Shown here piece by piece: positions 12,250 to 59,355 of a DNA stretch of 64,000 nucleotides. Below the pieces are notes generated by a model. It saw only the letters and a program-made list of their open reading frames with translations. It did no database searches and had not been told where the DNA came from. The stretch comes from Mytilus trossulus (lineage: Eukaryota > Mollusca > Bivalvia > Mytilida > Mytilidae). The position numbers were made by a program, and so were the translations under genes. Every line of letters begins with the position of its first letter. The first letter of the stretch is position 1. The DNA is taken from the NCBI RefSeq assembly GCF_036588685.1, contig NC_086373.1, positions 3,844,001 through 3,908,000 of the forward strand. The letters are read 5' to 3'.

Positions 12250-12900
12250 ATCTAGGAAGAACTCCATGAAAGTTAAGGTATAAGATCCACTTAACTGTAT
12301 CATTCTGTTGTATCCTTTATCTTTTGTCCGATGGGACGAATGCGTTCAACATAGTCACCAAATATTGAATTATTTAGTGAGAGAACACCATCTTTATATC
12401 GGAAAGTAAAGTTAAAGAATATTGCTAACTTCTAGTCTTTCTTCATAAGAAGTTCATGTATTAAGTCAGCCGCATAAAAATAAGGAAACAAGTCGACAAG
12501 AAGAGGGGCACAATTGGTTCTCATTGGAATGCCGACAAGCTCTTGATAATATCTGTTTCATTGCAGAGAAGTTTTTGTTTGAATCAGAGTGAACCTTAAT
12601 TTAAAAAAGGACAAGATATTTGTATCTACGTTGGCCATTTATTTTTATGAAACAAAGAAAAACCAACCCTTTCAATTTGTCTTTTAGTTTGGGGACTACT
12701 TGTGTAAAATGTAGAAAAGTCAAATGTTTTAATACTATTACAAGATGAAAGAGTCTTAGATTGCATGTAATCTGAAGGATCTCTGGAATTTTTTAGTCTC
12801 CACATTCGATTCATTTTCTTATCCCAGGAATATATTACCGTAGCCGTATTTGGCACAACATTTTGGAATTTTGGGTCCTCAATGCTCTTCAACTTTCTAC
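12250..12900 (-). pseudogene. Decayed Penelope-like reverse transcriptase fragment
   Basis: On the minus strand, 12626-12892 reads SIEDPKFQNVVPNTATVIYS, then MQSKTLSSCNSIKTFDFSTF, the signature I know from Penelope-like (PLE) reverse transcriptases of molluscs. After frameshifts, about 12450-12545 gives ELVGIPMRTNCAPLLVDLFP and AADLIHELL, the next conserved RT blocks. Then about 12360-12420 gives FRYKDGVLSLNN, where active elements normally have a YxDD centre (FRYIDDVLS type). The second catalytic aspartate is therefore lost, and at least one stop and several frame changes interrupt the frame. It is a dead relic. Its 5' side continues into repeat sequence at 12900-13013 that is the reverse complement of the 356-bp array unit. 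Confidence 0.75.
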
Positions 12901-13440
12901 ATGGTTTGACTTTATAACTATTTTGACATGAGCGTCACCAATGAGTCTCATGTAGACGAAACGCGCGTCTGGCGTATTAAATTATAATCCTGGTACCTTT
13001 AATAACTTTAATCAAGACACCTCTAGAATAGGCAGTTTCACAATAACTTTGAAGCCCGGCGTTGATTGGTGATAAAATAGATGTTTATAATTTGGAAATT
13101 GGTTTCGTGAAGCACTTGGACGACCCAGTAATATACCGTTGTTTGTAAGGAAACTTATGTAGTTTAGATATTCAATACAGTGATTGAATCTAATACACCA
13201 ACATGGTGCTACAGTACATAAATTCTGGGACATATTATTATTTTTTATGCCAACTTGAATTAGTGTCTTCAATTGTTTTTTTTACAACAACTGGTTCGAT
13301 GATACAGCTGGTGGACTCTTCGTCAACCAAGGTATCCCTAGCCCAGTAGTAGTCAGCAATTTTGTTTGCCTTATTATAAAATATTAAATTTGAACCATGT
13401 AGATATTTTACGCCTCGCATAGCTTTCATTCGTCGTATTT
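12900..13440 (-). repeat. Inverted, diverged copies of the 14.1-15.5 kb array unit
   Basis: The part at 12900-13013 carries the reverse complement of the array landmarks (GACGAAACGCGCGTCTGGCG, then TTATAATCCTGGTACCTTT). A more diverged part at about 13285-13370 reads TGGTGGACTCTTCGTCAACC and GGTATCCCTAGCCCAGTAGT, comparable to the array's own phrase on the opposite strand. It appears to flank the decayed PLE as its terminal region. Confidence 0.6.
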
Positions 13441-13772
13441 AACTAAGGTATTTGGTACACCCAATGTTAATTATTTGTGTTCCTCAATTACGAATTTGAT
13501 TTGACCTTTGATTCGTGTGCCATATTTGGGTTAATTCCCGTAGCCTCTGGCATACAGGTAGGTGCGGTAAGGACCGATTTCGGCTTCAAATTTCAGGTTC
13601 ATCTGACAAAAATTTTTTAAACACTAAGTGTCTATTTCATTTGATTCAATCAGTTAATGTGAAAGATTTTAACTGATTTAGTCATTGAAAACGATCCGAT
13701 TCAAGCTCAAATATGAAAAATATAACAAATATGTAGAAAAATGTCACTTTTCAGATAGTTTTTGTCAGAAAT

Positions 13773-13881
13773 AAAAGTGGCCGCATCCGTGTTCATCCTC
13801 AACCTTTATATATGTTATGTATTATCATAAACTACAATTTTCATTTCAATGTTAATGATGAACACGAATGCGGCCACTTTC
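13773..13881. repeat. Terminal inverted repeat pair (about 24 bp) with short spacer
   Basis: AAAGTGGCCGCATCCGTGTT plus CATC at the left returns as GATGAACACGAATGCGGCCACTTT at the right, with one mismatch. The roughly 60-bp interior has no coding potential. This looks like a solo hairpin element; no clear target-site duplication was found. Confidence 0.65.
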
Positions 13882-14100
13882 GTTTTACACGCAAACCGTG
13901 TAAATTTAACTAAAATGCTAGTGCCTTTCAGTATTTCAGCATGACTTAATAGTGCTAGTATCCAATATACGTGCATTGTATTGTCAAAAACAGCCCATAT
14001 TTGTGTAGCAGAAGTATTCTACTGTCCAATAAATAACCAAAAGTTTACATTTTAACAATTTTGTAAAACTGCTATATTTTGCGGTCAAATAGTTATTATA

Positions 14101-15541
14101 GGTACCAGGATTATAATTTAGTACGCCAGACGCACGTTTCGTCTACATAAGACTCATCAGTGACGCTCAAATCAAAATATTTATAAAGCCAAACAAGTAT
14201 ACAGTTCAAGAGCATTCGGGATCCAAAAATCCAAAAAGTTGTGCCAAATACGGCTAAAGTAATCTATGCCTGGGATAAGAAAATCCTTAGTTTTTCGAAA
14301 AATTCAAAGTTTTGTAAACAGGAAATTTATAAAATATGACCACATTATTGATATTCATGTCAACACCGAAGTGTTGACTACTGGGATGGTGATACCCTCG
14401 GGGACGAAACGTCCATCAGCAGTGGCATCGACCCAGTGGTTTAAATAGTTATCAAAGGTACCAGGATTATAAGTTAGTACGCCAGACGCGCGTTTCGTCT
14501 ACATAAGACTCATCAGTGACGCTCAAATCAAAATATTTATAAAGCCAAACAAGTATACAGTTCAAGAGCATTGGGGATCCAAAAATCCAAAAAGTTGTGC
14601 CAAATACGGCTAAGGTAATCTATGCCTGGGATAAGAAAATCCTTAGTTTTTCGAAAAATTCAAAGTTTTGTAAACAGGAAATTTATAAAATATGACCACA
14701 TTATTGATATTCATGTCAACACCGAAGTGTTGACTACTGGGATGGTGATACCCTCGGGGACGAAACGTCCATCAGCAGTGGCATCGACCCAGTGGTTTAA
14801 ATAGTTATCAAAGGTACCAGGATTATAAGTTAGTACGCCAGACGCGCGTTTCGTCTACATAAGACTCATCAGTGACGCTCAAATCAAAATATTTATAAAG
14901 CCAAACAAGTACACAGTTGAAGAGCATTGGGGATTCAAAAGTCCAAAAAGTTGTGCCAAATACGGCTAAGGTAATCTATGCCTGAGATAAGAAAATCCTT
15001 AGTTTTTCGAAAAATTCAAAGTTTTGTAAACAGGAATTTTATAAAATATGACCACATTATTGATATTCATGTCAACACCGAAGTGTTGACTACTGGGCTG
15101 GTGATACCCTCGGGGACGAAACGTCCACCAGTAGTGGCATTGACCTAGTGGTGTAAATGGTTATCAAAGGTACCAGGATTATAATTTAGTACGCGAGACG
15201 CGCGTTTCGTCTACATAAGACTCATCAGTGACGCTCAAATCAAAATATTTATAAAGCCAAACAAGTACACAGTTGAAGAGCATTGGGGATCCAAAAATCC
15301 AAAAAGTTGTGCCAAATACGGCCAGGTAATCTACATGTATACGTGGAATAAGAAAATCCTTAGTTTTTCGAAAAAATCAAAGTTTTGTAAACAGGAAATT
15401 TATAAAATATGACCATGACTACTGGGCTGGTGATACCCTCGGAGACGAAACGTCCACCAGCAGTGGCATCGACCAAGTGGTGTAAATAGTTATCAAGGGT
15501 ACCAGGATTATAATTTAGTACGCCAGACGCGCGTTCCGTCT
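14101..15541 (+). repeat. Tandem array of about 356-bp units, PLE-related
   Basis: Units begin with GGTACCAGGATTATAA at 14101, 14457, 14813 and 15169, and a fifth partial unit starts at 15498. The first three periods are exactly 356 bp; the fourth is 329 bp owing to an internal deletion that removes the ATTATTGATATTCATG part. Each unit carries GCCAGACGCGCGTTTCGTCT, CATAAGACTCATCAGTGACG, GTGCCAAATACGGCTAAG and GATACCCTCGGGGACGAAAC. The middle matches coding sequence of the nearby Penelope-like relic (SIxDPKxQxVVPNTA), so the array is probably derived from PLE terminal sequence. Two identical 60-codon frames (14266, 14622) come from it and are not genes. Confidence 0.9.
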
Positions 15542-17245
15542 AAAAGGGGTCTTACTTGACTTACTCCTTTATAAGCCTGATTTCTTTGACGACTGTTTTT
15601 ATACCATAAAAACTCACCAACTCTAAATAAAGCCAATAGTTGTACATCGCTGTTGAAAGGGAGCCTCTCAAAAGTCATAAATTGATTGAGAGAAAACAAA
15701 TCTGGGTTACAAATTAAAACCGAGGGAAACACATCAACTAGAAGAGGAACCCAGAAACAAAAGAAACATCGACGTACAAAAAAAGCCGACATTGCAACAT
15801 ACATAGAAATTAACAATTAGATAACTACTGCCTTATTCCTGACTTAGTTCATGACATTTTAAGAAAAAAAATGATGGTTTGCACCTGTTTTGTGGCTAGC
15901 CAAACCTCGAGTTTTATGGCAATGTTAAATTTACAGCTAATATGACAACATTACATGACAGGCATACAGTACAAATAAATGCAAGAACATTTTGGATAGA
16001 GAAATACATATGTACATATTGTAGTTACTGTCACTTAGTTCGACTTATAATTTGATAGTATATGTTATTATAACACGACAGACATGCTCAACTAGTGGAA
16101 TAGAACCTGTTCACCCATACAGAGCAGCTAAGCTCACGCCATATTGATTTTAGTAGAGTTTGCCTTAATTTCGCAATATATCTCGTACACACCTATTTTA
16201 CTTTAACCTGATTAACACGACATGTGTCAATAGTTGAACAATGTGTGTTCCGCTACCCTTAGATCTGTGTCCTTTGGAACCGATAATTTAATCGTTTAGT
16301 AAAGATTATAAGCAAGAATTCTATGATAAAACTCATCATCTTGACAATTAAAATGTACTATCATGGCCCAACAGAACATGAATTCTGAGACACTGAAAAA
16401 AGTCCCTGCGAAAATAGATGAGTTTTATCAACCACTGCGTCGATACCACTGTTGATGGACGTTTCAGTCTACCAGTGTAACACCAGCCGAGTAGCCAGTG
16501 GTTTAGTATTGATAATTAATAGCTTAGAGATTTTAGTTTTTTATTAGCGTCTCTACAACATAGTATTTCATTTGACCAACCATCTGTTTTGATGGTTTCA
16601 TCACTACTTGGTCGTGTGTAGACGATGAAACAGGTATTTGGCATATCAAATTATAATCCTAGTATCTTTGAAGAGTATTTTATAGCATAAAAACTAATCA
16701 ACCCTATAACAAGCCTGCGATGCAAAAACAAAAAAATCAGGAAAATGCTTATAAAGAAAACAAGAGTGCACTTGTGTACTAAGAAAAGAGAGTCAAAACA
16801 GGAAAAAATCATTATAAAGAGGACTGCAAACGATTATACAGGAATTATTGAGGGGTCTACACAAAAAAATATTTTTGAAGGACAAAAAATATATAAACAA
16901 CAAATACCAAAGTCCAGGATAAATTAAAACAGGGTGTGTCCATATAAACTGGATAAATCAAACGTCAGACTATTAACAGACCGAATGTTAAAACAACTGT
17001 CATATTCCTTGATTAATTAGGTAAGTTACCTTTGAAAAGCAAAGACCGTGAATTAAACGACAAGAAAAGAATTGCAAAATCATTGATACAATTCAAATCA
17101 GTTTTTCCAGAGAAGACAACTAAAATCAGCCAAAAACAAACAAAATACTCTCCCTGAACAAAGAAATGAAAAAATGTTCTGTCTAAGAATGACTGTTTAC
17201 ACACTTAAGAGACATTGACAGTCTTTTAAAACATTAACCTGGACT
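15542..17245. repeat. Mosaic of old dispersed repeats
   Basis: The segment after the array resembles other mussel repeat DNA: CAGAAACAAAAGAAACATCG near 15750, GTGGCTAGCCAAACCTCGAG near 15890 (compare 6733-6760 on the other strand), and the phrase ACACGACATGTGTC near 16217, also present at about 12170. Around 16430-16670 is a diverged copy of the 356-bp unit (GATGGACGTTTCAGTCTACC, ATCAAATTATAATCCTAGTA). No gene was recognised; short frames here lack conserved features. Confidence 0.55.
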
Positions 17246-17414
17246 GTGAGCAACTATTATTTGAAAAACTGTAATACGTTGTCTTCTTTCAAATACTGTT
17301 ATGTTGAATACAATCTTGAACAGACAAGGTATCAAGGTAGACAAGTTTTGACTATTTACCGGATTTGTAATCACATAATCAAAACTACGGGTGCCACATG
17401 TGGGGCAGGATCTG

Positions 17415-17632
17415 CTTACCCTTCCGGAGCATATGAGCATATGAGATCACCCCTAGTTTTTGGTGGGGTTCGTGTTGTTTATTCTTTAGTTTTCTATGTT
17501 GCTTCATGTTGTGTCATGTGTACTATTGTTTTTCTGTTTGTCTTTTTCATTTTTAGCCATGGCGTTGTCAGTTTGTTTTAGATTTATTAGTTTGACTGTC
17601 CCTTTGGTATCTTTCGTCCCTCTTTTATGAAG
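17415..17632 (+). repeat. Dispersed mussel repeat, copy 2
   Basis: Second copy of the element at 11441-11660, sharing CCCTTCCGGAGCA, TTTTTGGTGGGGTTCGTGTT, AGCCATGGCGTTGTCAGTTT and the CTTTCGTCCCTCTTTTATGA end. Confidence 0.8.
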
Positions 17633-20600
17633 AACTGTCTGTATTTGCTCAAGTAACTGTGGAAGTACTATACACGTCTCAGCAGTATCTTAAGAGTTAA
17701 TGGTATTCTGACTTGCATGTTTGTCATAACTATTGGTTTCACTCTAGATCAAGATTACGCAAATTTAGCTATGAATGAATATCAATTTGGCATATGTATT
17801 GAGCAACAGTAGTATGCCTCCGTTCAAACATTCCTATAGACGTTTGAACTAATTCAAGCGAATGAGAATTCAAAAATTATAATTCTTATTTTTGGTGATG
17901 CTACTAAAATGATTAACATTTTAAAAGCATGATGTTTTTTTTTGTAAAGAGAAATCCAATAGTCAATGCATTAATTTTCAAAACATTTTGTAGGTTTTTT
18001 ACTTTTTCAATTCTACCAATTAGTTATGTGTTTCATCCGAAAGAGAAGACAAGATCATCATTTCACACAGACCTTTAATGTGAAATATGTGCTATTCCTA
18101 TGTCATGATATTCACTGATCAAAAATAGATGAGGATTGTGTGTAGAGATATTTGTGATCACAATGATTTCATCAGAGAATAATCTTAATAGTTCTCTCAT
18201 CAGGATCAGAGAGAAAATGAAAATCAATCGTTGTCCATGGATTTCAACAGGAACTGTGTGTTACCAATGCTGCAATGTTTCCCAGACAGATTGTGCTATC
18301 CTTGATGCAATTAACAAGACTTGTAGAGGTCAAGGGAAATTGACAGATTTCAATCTGTAATTTGTCACAGTAAAACTGAGTTGTGAAAAGCTTAAAATGA
18401 AAAAAAAACCTTAAAGAGAGCCTAAAGATACTAGAGGGACATTCAAACTCATACATCGAAAATGAAAAAAAACCAACAACACATTTTAAGACATGACAAA
18501 TTACACCTCTTACCAGTTTCCCAACTTAAGCAGGTTGTGGGGCCAACTTATCAAGTTTTGACAACCAATTAGTAATTCATATGACTATAAAGTTACAGCC
18601 AATATAAATCCATTTCTAATAGGGTAAAGGTATTCTATCAGATTACTGGTAATATAAACAAGAAATATTCAGTCTTCCTTTTATTGAAGGTTTCCCCACT
18701 TGCAAAATGAGTTACAAAATGTTCAACACTCATGCACAACTTTCAAATTACTGACAATGATATAATGTTATTTACAACCATACCATTTAATTTGAAATTA
18801 ATGCCATGTCAATAAAAAATAATAACAAACAGAAATTAAAAGTGCTTTCTTATGGTGATACTTAAATTAATATAATTTAAAGAGCCAATGTTATAACAGC
18901 AAATTAAGCGACACCAAATTATCATTAAATACATAGTTATCATACAGTAAATACACCAAATTCATCAGTGAAATTATACACAATACAAATAAGCCAACAT
19001 TAACAATAAAATAAGAAGGCTTGTGTTCAATGTACTAATTAATGTAGATGCACCTAAATGCCTTACTGAATTGCAAGAAAAATATGAAATAGATAAAATT
19101 GAGAATGGAAATGGGGAATGTGTCAAAGAGACAACAACCCGACCATAGAGTATGAAACAAGATCTTTATTCCTTAGTATATTTGTATATTACTATAGAAC
19201 TGTATGACCATGCCACTTGTTCATATTGGAGATTAATGAGAGATAAATGAGTTCTGTGCATTGCTAAACTACTTTCGCCCCTTAAAAATTGGGAAATAAA
19301 GAGTACCTTTGAAGTTAGTAGGGGCTTTACAATTGGATTTAACCTTAAAATTTGGTATTTTTCATTATTTGAAATTTTCAATAATCAAATCACTATTAAA
19401 AAATCCATGAAGAGCTTGAACCCAAGTAGCATGAATAATCAGTGGATAAAGTGAAAAAAATATTTTTAGGTCACACATTTTTTACTAAATGAGTTATTCC
19501 TTCTTCATTCAAACTACTGACTGCTCTACAGATTTATCTATTTGTGTAACAACTCAAAACAAGTGATACAAATGTAAACTAATAGATGGTTAATCAGAAC
19601 TCAAAGGGAGACAATCCAGGGGAATGGTCTCTTATTATACCAGTGGACTTGAGCTAATGCTATTATCTACCTACATACAATTCCTTATAAAATACTGTAC
19701 ACATATACATGTGTCAGCATGAGACCAATTAGCTCTGCTTAAGCCTTTTTATAAATAAATATGAAAGCAATTAGCTGTTTAAAATAACAAAAAGATACTT
19801 TTATGTATAAATAAAGTTGTCTTAGATAGAAGTAAACCTTATATAACAAATAAATATAATTAAATATGTACAATTTCAATTTTATCTACATTTATTATGA
19901 CAAACAAGTGTAAGGTGGGATATTTATGCAAGTACAATCTTTTGCATAGCATACTTATTGAAGCCAAAATTAAAACCAAGTTTGTCTGCTGTAGCCTTAT
20001 AATCTACATTCTAAGATAACTAGTGTGCATCTATTTTGTAAATCTATGTTTTGTACTTAAATTAGGTCTGTGTTCTATAAATGAAAACTCTTCAATTTGA
20101 TAAGTAATTCAAAATCATGTTTTCTCTACAGTACATAAAACAACTAAAATTAGAATTATGTTGACCTTTTATTTCAACTGAATAGAAATCAGGGATCATT
20201 AATATTCTATAATGAGTTCTAAATGTATTTGCTGATTACCACTAATGTATTCCCACATTTTGTATAATTAATGAAATGGTTGTGAATTGTATGCTCAGAC
20301 AATATTTATGATCCAAATGTACCTCAATCTGGTATTATCCAAGAACTAAGAGTCAATATATGCAGTTGCATAATAGGAATTACTTTTCTATTTTCAACAA
20401 AGGTATACTTTTAAAAGTTGTGTCCCTGATCTTGAGCCATATAGGCTAAAACTGTGAAGGTGTCTTTACAGATATTCCTTTTTTTTGTGACTACCAAGTT
20501 ATATTAGTCATAAAAATACTTATTATAACTGCAAAATCCATCAATGTATGAATGACCACTTGGAATAGTATTTGGAAACTAATAAGCCTTTATTCAGATA

Positions 20601-22543
20601 AGGTAAAAGCAAAAATGCAGTACATACAAACAACGCAAAGGAATGTCAGTATACCTTCTACAGACATTCTTGTAGATTTAACATCAAAAACTAACTTTTA
20701 AAAAATGAGTCCATTAAAAATATGAACTTTGAATTTGGTATTGTTTTTTTTATTGTTATCAACATTCCAGCACTTACTAGCACTTCAATATGCCTTTAAG
20801 CACTCATGATAAAATTAAATTCTGGAAATTGACATAAAAAATTCACAGGAATATGTATTATTTTGTTTATCTAAAGGTTATTTTCAATACTCAGCAGGTA
20901 CAATTTTAACATGGCACTTAAAATATTGAATTAAAAAAATATAAAATATTTTTACTATTTGATAAAATTGTTAAAAGAATTAGAACTTTATTCAAAATTG
21001 CATCTAGAATTAAAATATCAGTATGTCATTAATTTTGGCAAAATGGCAATTGCTGAGAAAGATTGGAGATAATTGTACTTCGACTACAAATATTGTTCAG
21101 TTTGTAGCACTTAAGTGAGATACAAATGGAACATGAATGAAAAAAATATTTTCAAGTTTTTTCCAACCTTACTAAATTAAAGACAGTTTCTCTCAATATA
21201 CATACATAGGAAAGGATTTATAATGAAAAAAAAAAATTCAATTTTTAAAAGAAGTTGTCCCGCCCGCTGAACTATACAACTTCTATGAATAATCTTTCCC
21301 AGAGAAAACAAAACTGTGCAAGATTAAATAAATAAAATCCATCAGAAATGGTAGAATTAGTTTTCCGTATCCTTCCCACTAAAAACAACTAGGCAATATA
21401 ACAGGACTTAGGATATCACACAGAATATACTGTTTCCCTGGGATAAAATAAACAATGTGTTTCTGTCGTCTGGTTAAAGAAAAAAATATCAATGTGCCAA
21501 GATTACTGTAGCATTACACCATAGATTAAGAACAAATATTGCACTAGAAGCATCAATAAGTTTTATTACAATGTTCAACCTGTAGATACATACCTTTGAA
21601 ATGCACAATAGAACAAATCTTAAAATCTTTGATCATTAATTCATTACATATAACATACAGCATACACACATACACATAAAACGTACACATATCTACATAA
21701 AACATTATATAAAACATTTATGGAATGTTTGGTTTATACACTCTTATATTTAGTTTTTAAAAATGTGAATATTATTTTTCTAAATAATTCTATAGGCCAA
21801 CTCAAAGAATTCTTTTAAAAGCTGATATGATTATTTGTTAGCCTTTTAATAAAAAATAATGTCAAAAGTTTAAAGTTGACAAAATTCATTATAGACTTCA
21901 TTCAGGTACAAAATAAATTCTACTCTGACTTTCCCATCAACTTTTAACACTGAATTTAAAAGTTTGGTGTTGACATTGTTCAAGACATTAAACATGCTCA
22001 TACTTGTGAAATCAGTGACTGAGCGTTTTTTTTTTAAAAGATAAAGATCTTTTTGTTTATATTTGATGAAAATAACTAGAATGTGAAAACAATGGCTGGA
22101 ACCTGATAACATAATTCTCCATGTGATGTTAGTAAATGCTGATAGTTTTACTGTCAATCATCAAATTCTTTGTTTTGTTTTGTTTAAACTTACAAAAAAT
22201 GTGCAATTTTAAAAGTCTTTAAGGAGACAAATTAATATGAGTGCTTGGTGTTTGCTTGCTGAATTTTATTTGTCCCTGTAAGTCTTTATTGTATAAGATG
22301 TATTTTTAACATTTCATAATTAATATTTTCTACTACATTTTATTGGTTCAAAGTTTACAACAGACTTAAACAACATTAGTACAATCACATTCACAAGCAA
22401 GATACGTGTATACAACTCTCTCGTTAATTACTCAATGTTTACAGAAATGAATGAAGCGATCGACAGAAATATACATATATCCTCTATTAGATAAATATCA
22501 CATGATTTTAATATCACAACAGGTTGATAAAATTTATGTTTCA
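17633..22543. other. Non-coding region downstream of ARFGEF; candidate 3' UTR
   Basis: I see no coding exon here. From about 18480 to 22540 the DNA is AT-rich, strikingly poor in the repeats that crowd the rest of the window, and lies immediately 3' of the ARFGEF stop codon on the minus strand. A long 3' untranslated region is a reasonable inference. One dispersed repeat piece at 19094-19156 (AATTGAGAATGGAAATGGGG, then GACAACAACCCGACCATAGA) matches 28490-28556 in inverse orientation. Several minus-strand AATAAA signals could end the transcript; none can be chosen by eye. Confidence 0.45.
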
Positions 22544-56922
<34,379 letters not shown>

Positions 56923-57207
56923 TATGCCAATCAATAGACATATCAAATAGAAAGGTTAAGTTATTTTGGTTGATGAACAAATGTTTCGTTGAAATACGGA
57001 ACACCTGTAACAGTTGTCCACCATTCAAATCACGTGACCAAATGCCGACGATAAATCTGGTACCCCAATTCAAAATAAATGAAGTTGATTTAAGAATGTA
57101 TCCGTACAGAACTATATAATAAATATCTAGTAGTGACATACAAACACTTATAAAATGCAACATACAACAATTTTTTTTAAATAGTTGTAAACACCTAGAG
57201 AGAGAAT

Positions 57208-57249
57208 ATATATATACTGAGACTATTATAGTAGTCTCAGATATATATA
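57208..57249. repeat. Small palindrome upstream of ARFGEF
   Basis: CTGAGACTATTATAGTAGTCTCAG, broken here as CTGAGACTATTA plus TAGTAGTCTCAG, is flanked by ATATATATA on both sides. A related GAGACTGTGTTATAGTAGTC occurs at 57480-57505. It lies about 300 bp upstream of the ATG. Confidence 0.7.
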
Positions 57250-59355
57250 AAATTCTCATCAGGATTCTACAGGAACTTTCACTTACAATTGCAGCAATAC
57301 TTATCATATTCTTCTTCTTCTTTGGAAGTCCATCATATTTGCAGGATCACCGCATAAATTATACCGATGTTCAATATATCTAGTTTTAGATAATATTAAA
57401 AAAATTAAATAAAAAGTTTTTTTTATAAAATATTAAAATTTTATTAAGTTTGAATAATATGTAGCTTGGTTTTAGTATGAGACTGTGTTATAGTAGTCTC
57501 AGTTTTAGTAAACACAAATAAAAAAGCTAAAACTTGTATTTAAATACATAAATTGTATACAAATACAAATCCAAATTTTTTTATTGGCACAAACTCATTA
57601 ACAATAAAAGGTTAAGACCTATGGCATTACATATAACTATAATAACTGACATGGTAGAATGAAAGGTTCCATGATAACATATCATGCTATTATGAAAAGT
57701 TACAAAATGATGTATCATATAAGTTCACTATTTCTTATATTTAGACACTCTGATATGAAAGAGGAAGACAGTCTAAGTAATAATGCTGAGCTATATTTAA
57801 CCAACAGAGATATTTTTTCATCAACGGTAATGTTACGATGTATTTGAAATATAACATTTATTTTATTTTCTAATATATCTCGCTTTGAGGTAAATCTATT
57901 ACATTTTTATAAGAAATGTTGTTCATCCTCAATTTCCCCATTTTTCAAGGCAGACAGGACAGTATCTTTCCTCTCTATTAATATTAAAGGATGTGCACTT
58001 GTGTGTATTTTGCATATTGCTGCTCTATCATTTAAATTATTTAGTGAATAACATATGATGGTCTTTGACCCATTTTGTAGACTTGAAGAAAGAAACTGAG
58101 CTTGGAAGACTCCTGTATGTATTGTACAGACCATACTGCCACGAGCTTTAAAACTTAAGATTTTAAAATTCAAACCACGGATAAAAACTTAAAACTGATA
58201 AGTTTTAAGATGTCCACTTGTTAAAAGATGTAAATATGTGATAAGATTTATTTATGTCAGTGATTATAAAAACTTAACAATCAAGCGAGGTTCCTCATTA
58301 GATGTTTCGTTAAAATCTAAAAACTCATTAACCCATGTTGATGTATCATTATTTATGTTAGAAATAGAATATTGAGGGTGGTTTTATCTATTATTAATCA
58401 TTCAGAAACAGGTTCAAATCTCTATATAATGGAGTATTTAAGGGTAGAATGACAAACACAATTATCATTAATGATATGTTTTTTTATCCATTCTCATGAC
58501 CGACACTAGCTAAAATTTTAGATGATGGGATGTTCACCAGCTAGGAGTCAACTACATAATCATCTGTGTGAATTGTCACGTTAATAGGTTTTGTTCCAGG
58601 CAGAGACATAGTTGAGTCAGGGGTTTCACAGGGGTCAGATCTTGGACGAAGTCTTCCTTTCACCACATCAACGACCATTACAATTGGTTTTACAGTGCGG
58701 TTATTTAATCTTTTTTTAATATCATCCACCATAGTTTAATTTGAAATCACTGAATCAAAATCTGAGTGATGCATTTCTATTACAAACAGATCTTTACATC
58801 TTGGCATCATGGAAAACTATGTGTAACTGTCAATCAAAGCAGACAAATTAACCAGAAATAAAAAAAAAAAAAAAACAAAAAACCAATCACATATTGCTAC
58901 ACTGATTACACAGTCAATCTTTAGAACCTGTAACAAGTTGTCAACAGCAAACTATCGGACTGGGGGACAACCACCTGCCTGCAACTCATGTTACTTGAAC
59001 TAATACTAGCCAGAAACCGATGATGATGAAACAGCAACTCAGTTAAATTAAATAAAATACTGAATGACCTACCCCACGGAACCACAGCAAAAAGATCGTG
59101 CGAAACAAACGTAATATCTCTTATACACCAACTAACTCAAAAACAATGATTGAAATATACAAATATATCCCGTTTGAATGGTTTTACACTAAGTACTTTG
59201 GAGCCCTTTATATCTTATTGTTCGGTGTGAACCAAGGATCCGTGTTGAAGGTAGTACATTGACCTATAATGGTTTACTTTTATAAATTGTTATTTGGATG
59301 GAGAGTTGTCTCATTGGCACTCACATCACATCTTCATATATATAATCTAGTAATC

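Noticed and set aside
14266..14804. Two identical 60-codon frames
   Set aside because: They are the same position in successive 356-bp array units, interrupted in the other units.
14101..15541. CRISPR-like regular repetition
   Set aside because: Units are 356 bp and contiguous without unique spacers, in a eukaryotic genome; this is a satellite array.
17013..17204. 63-codon minus-strand frame rich in Phe/Leu resembling a membrane peptide
   Set aside because: Hydrophobic codons are expected from AT-rich DNA; no signal or conserved motif could be supported.
58541..58732. 63-codon minus-strand frame with basic and proline-rich content
   Set aside because: No recognised domain, no splice partners found, and it lies in repeat-bearing intergenic DNA; insufficient support.
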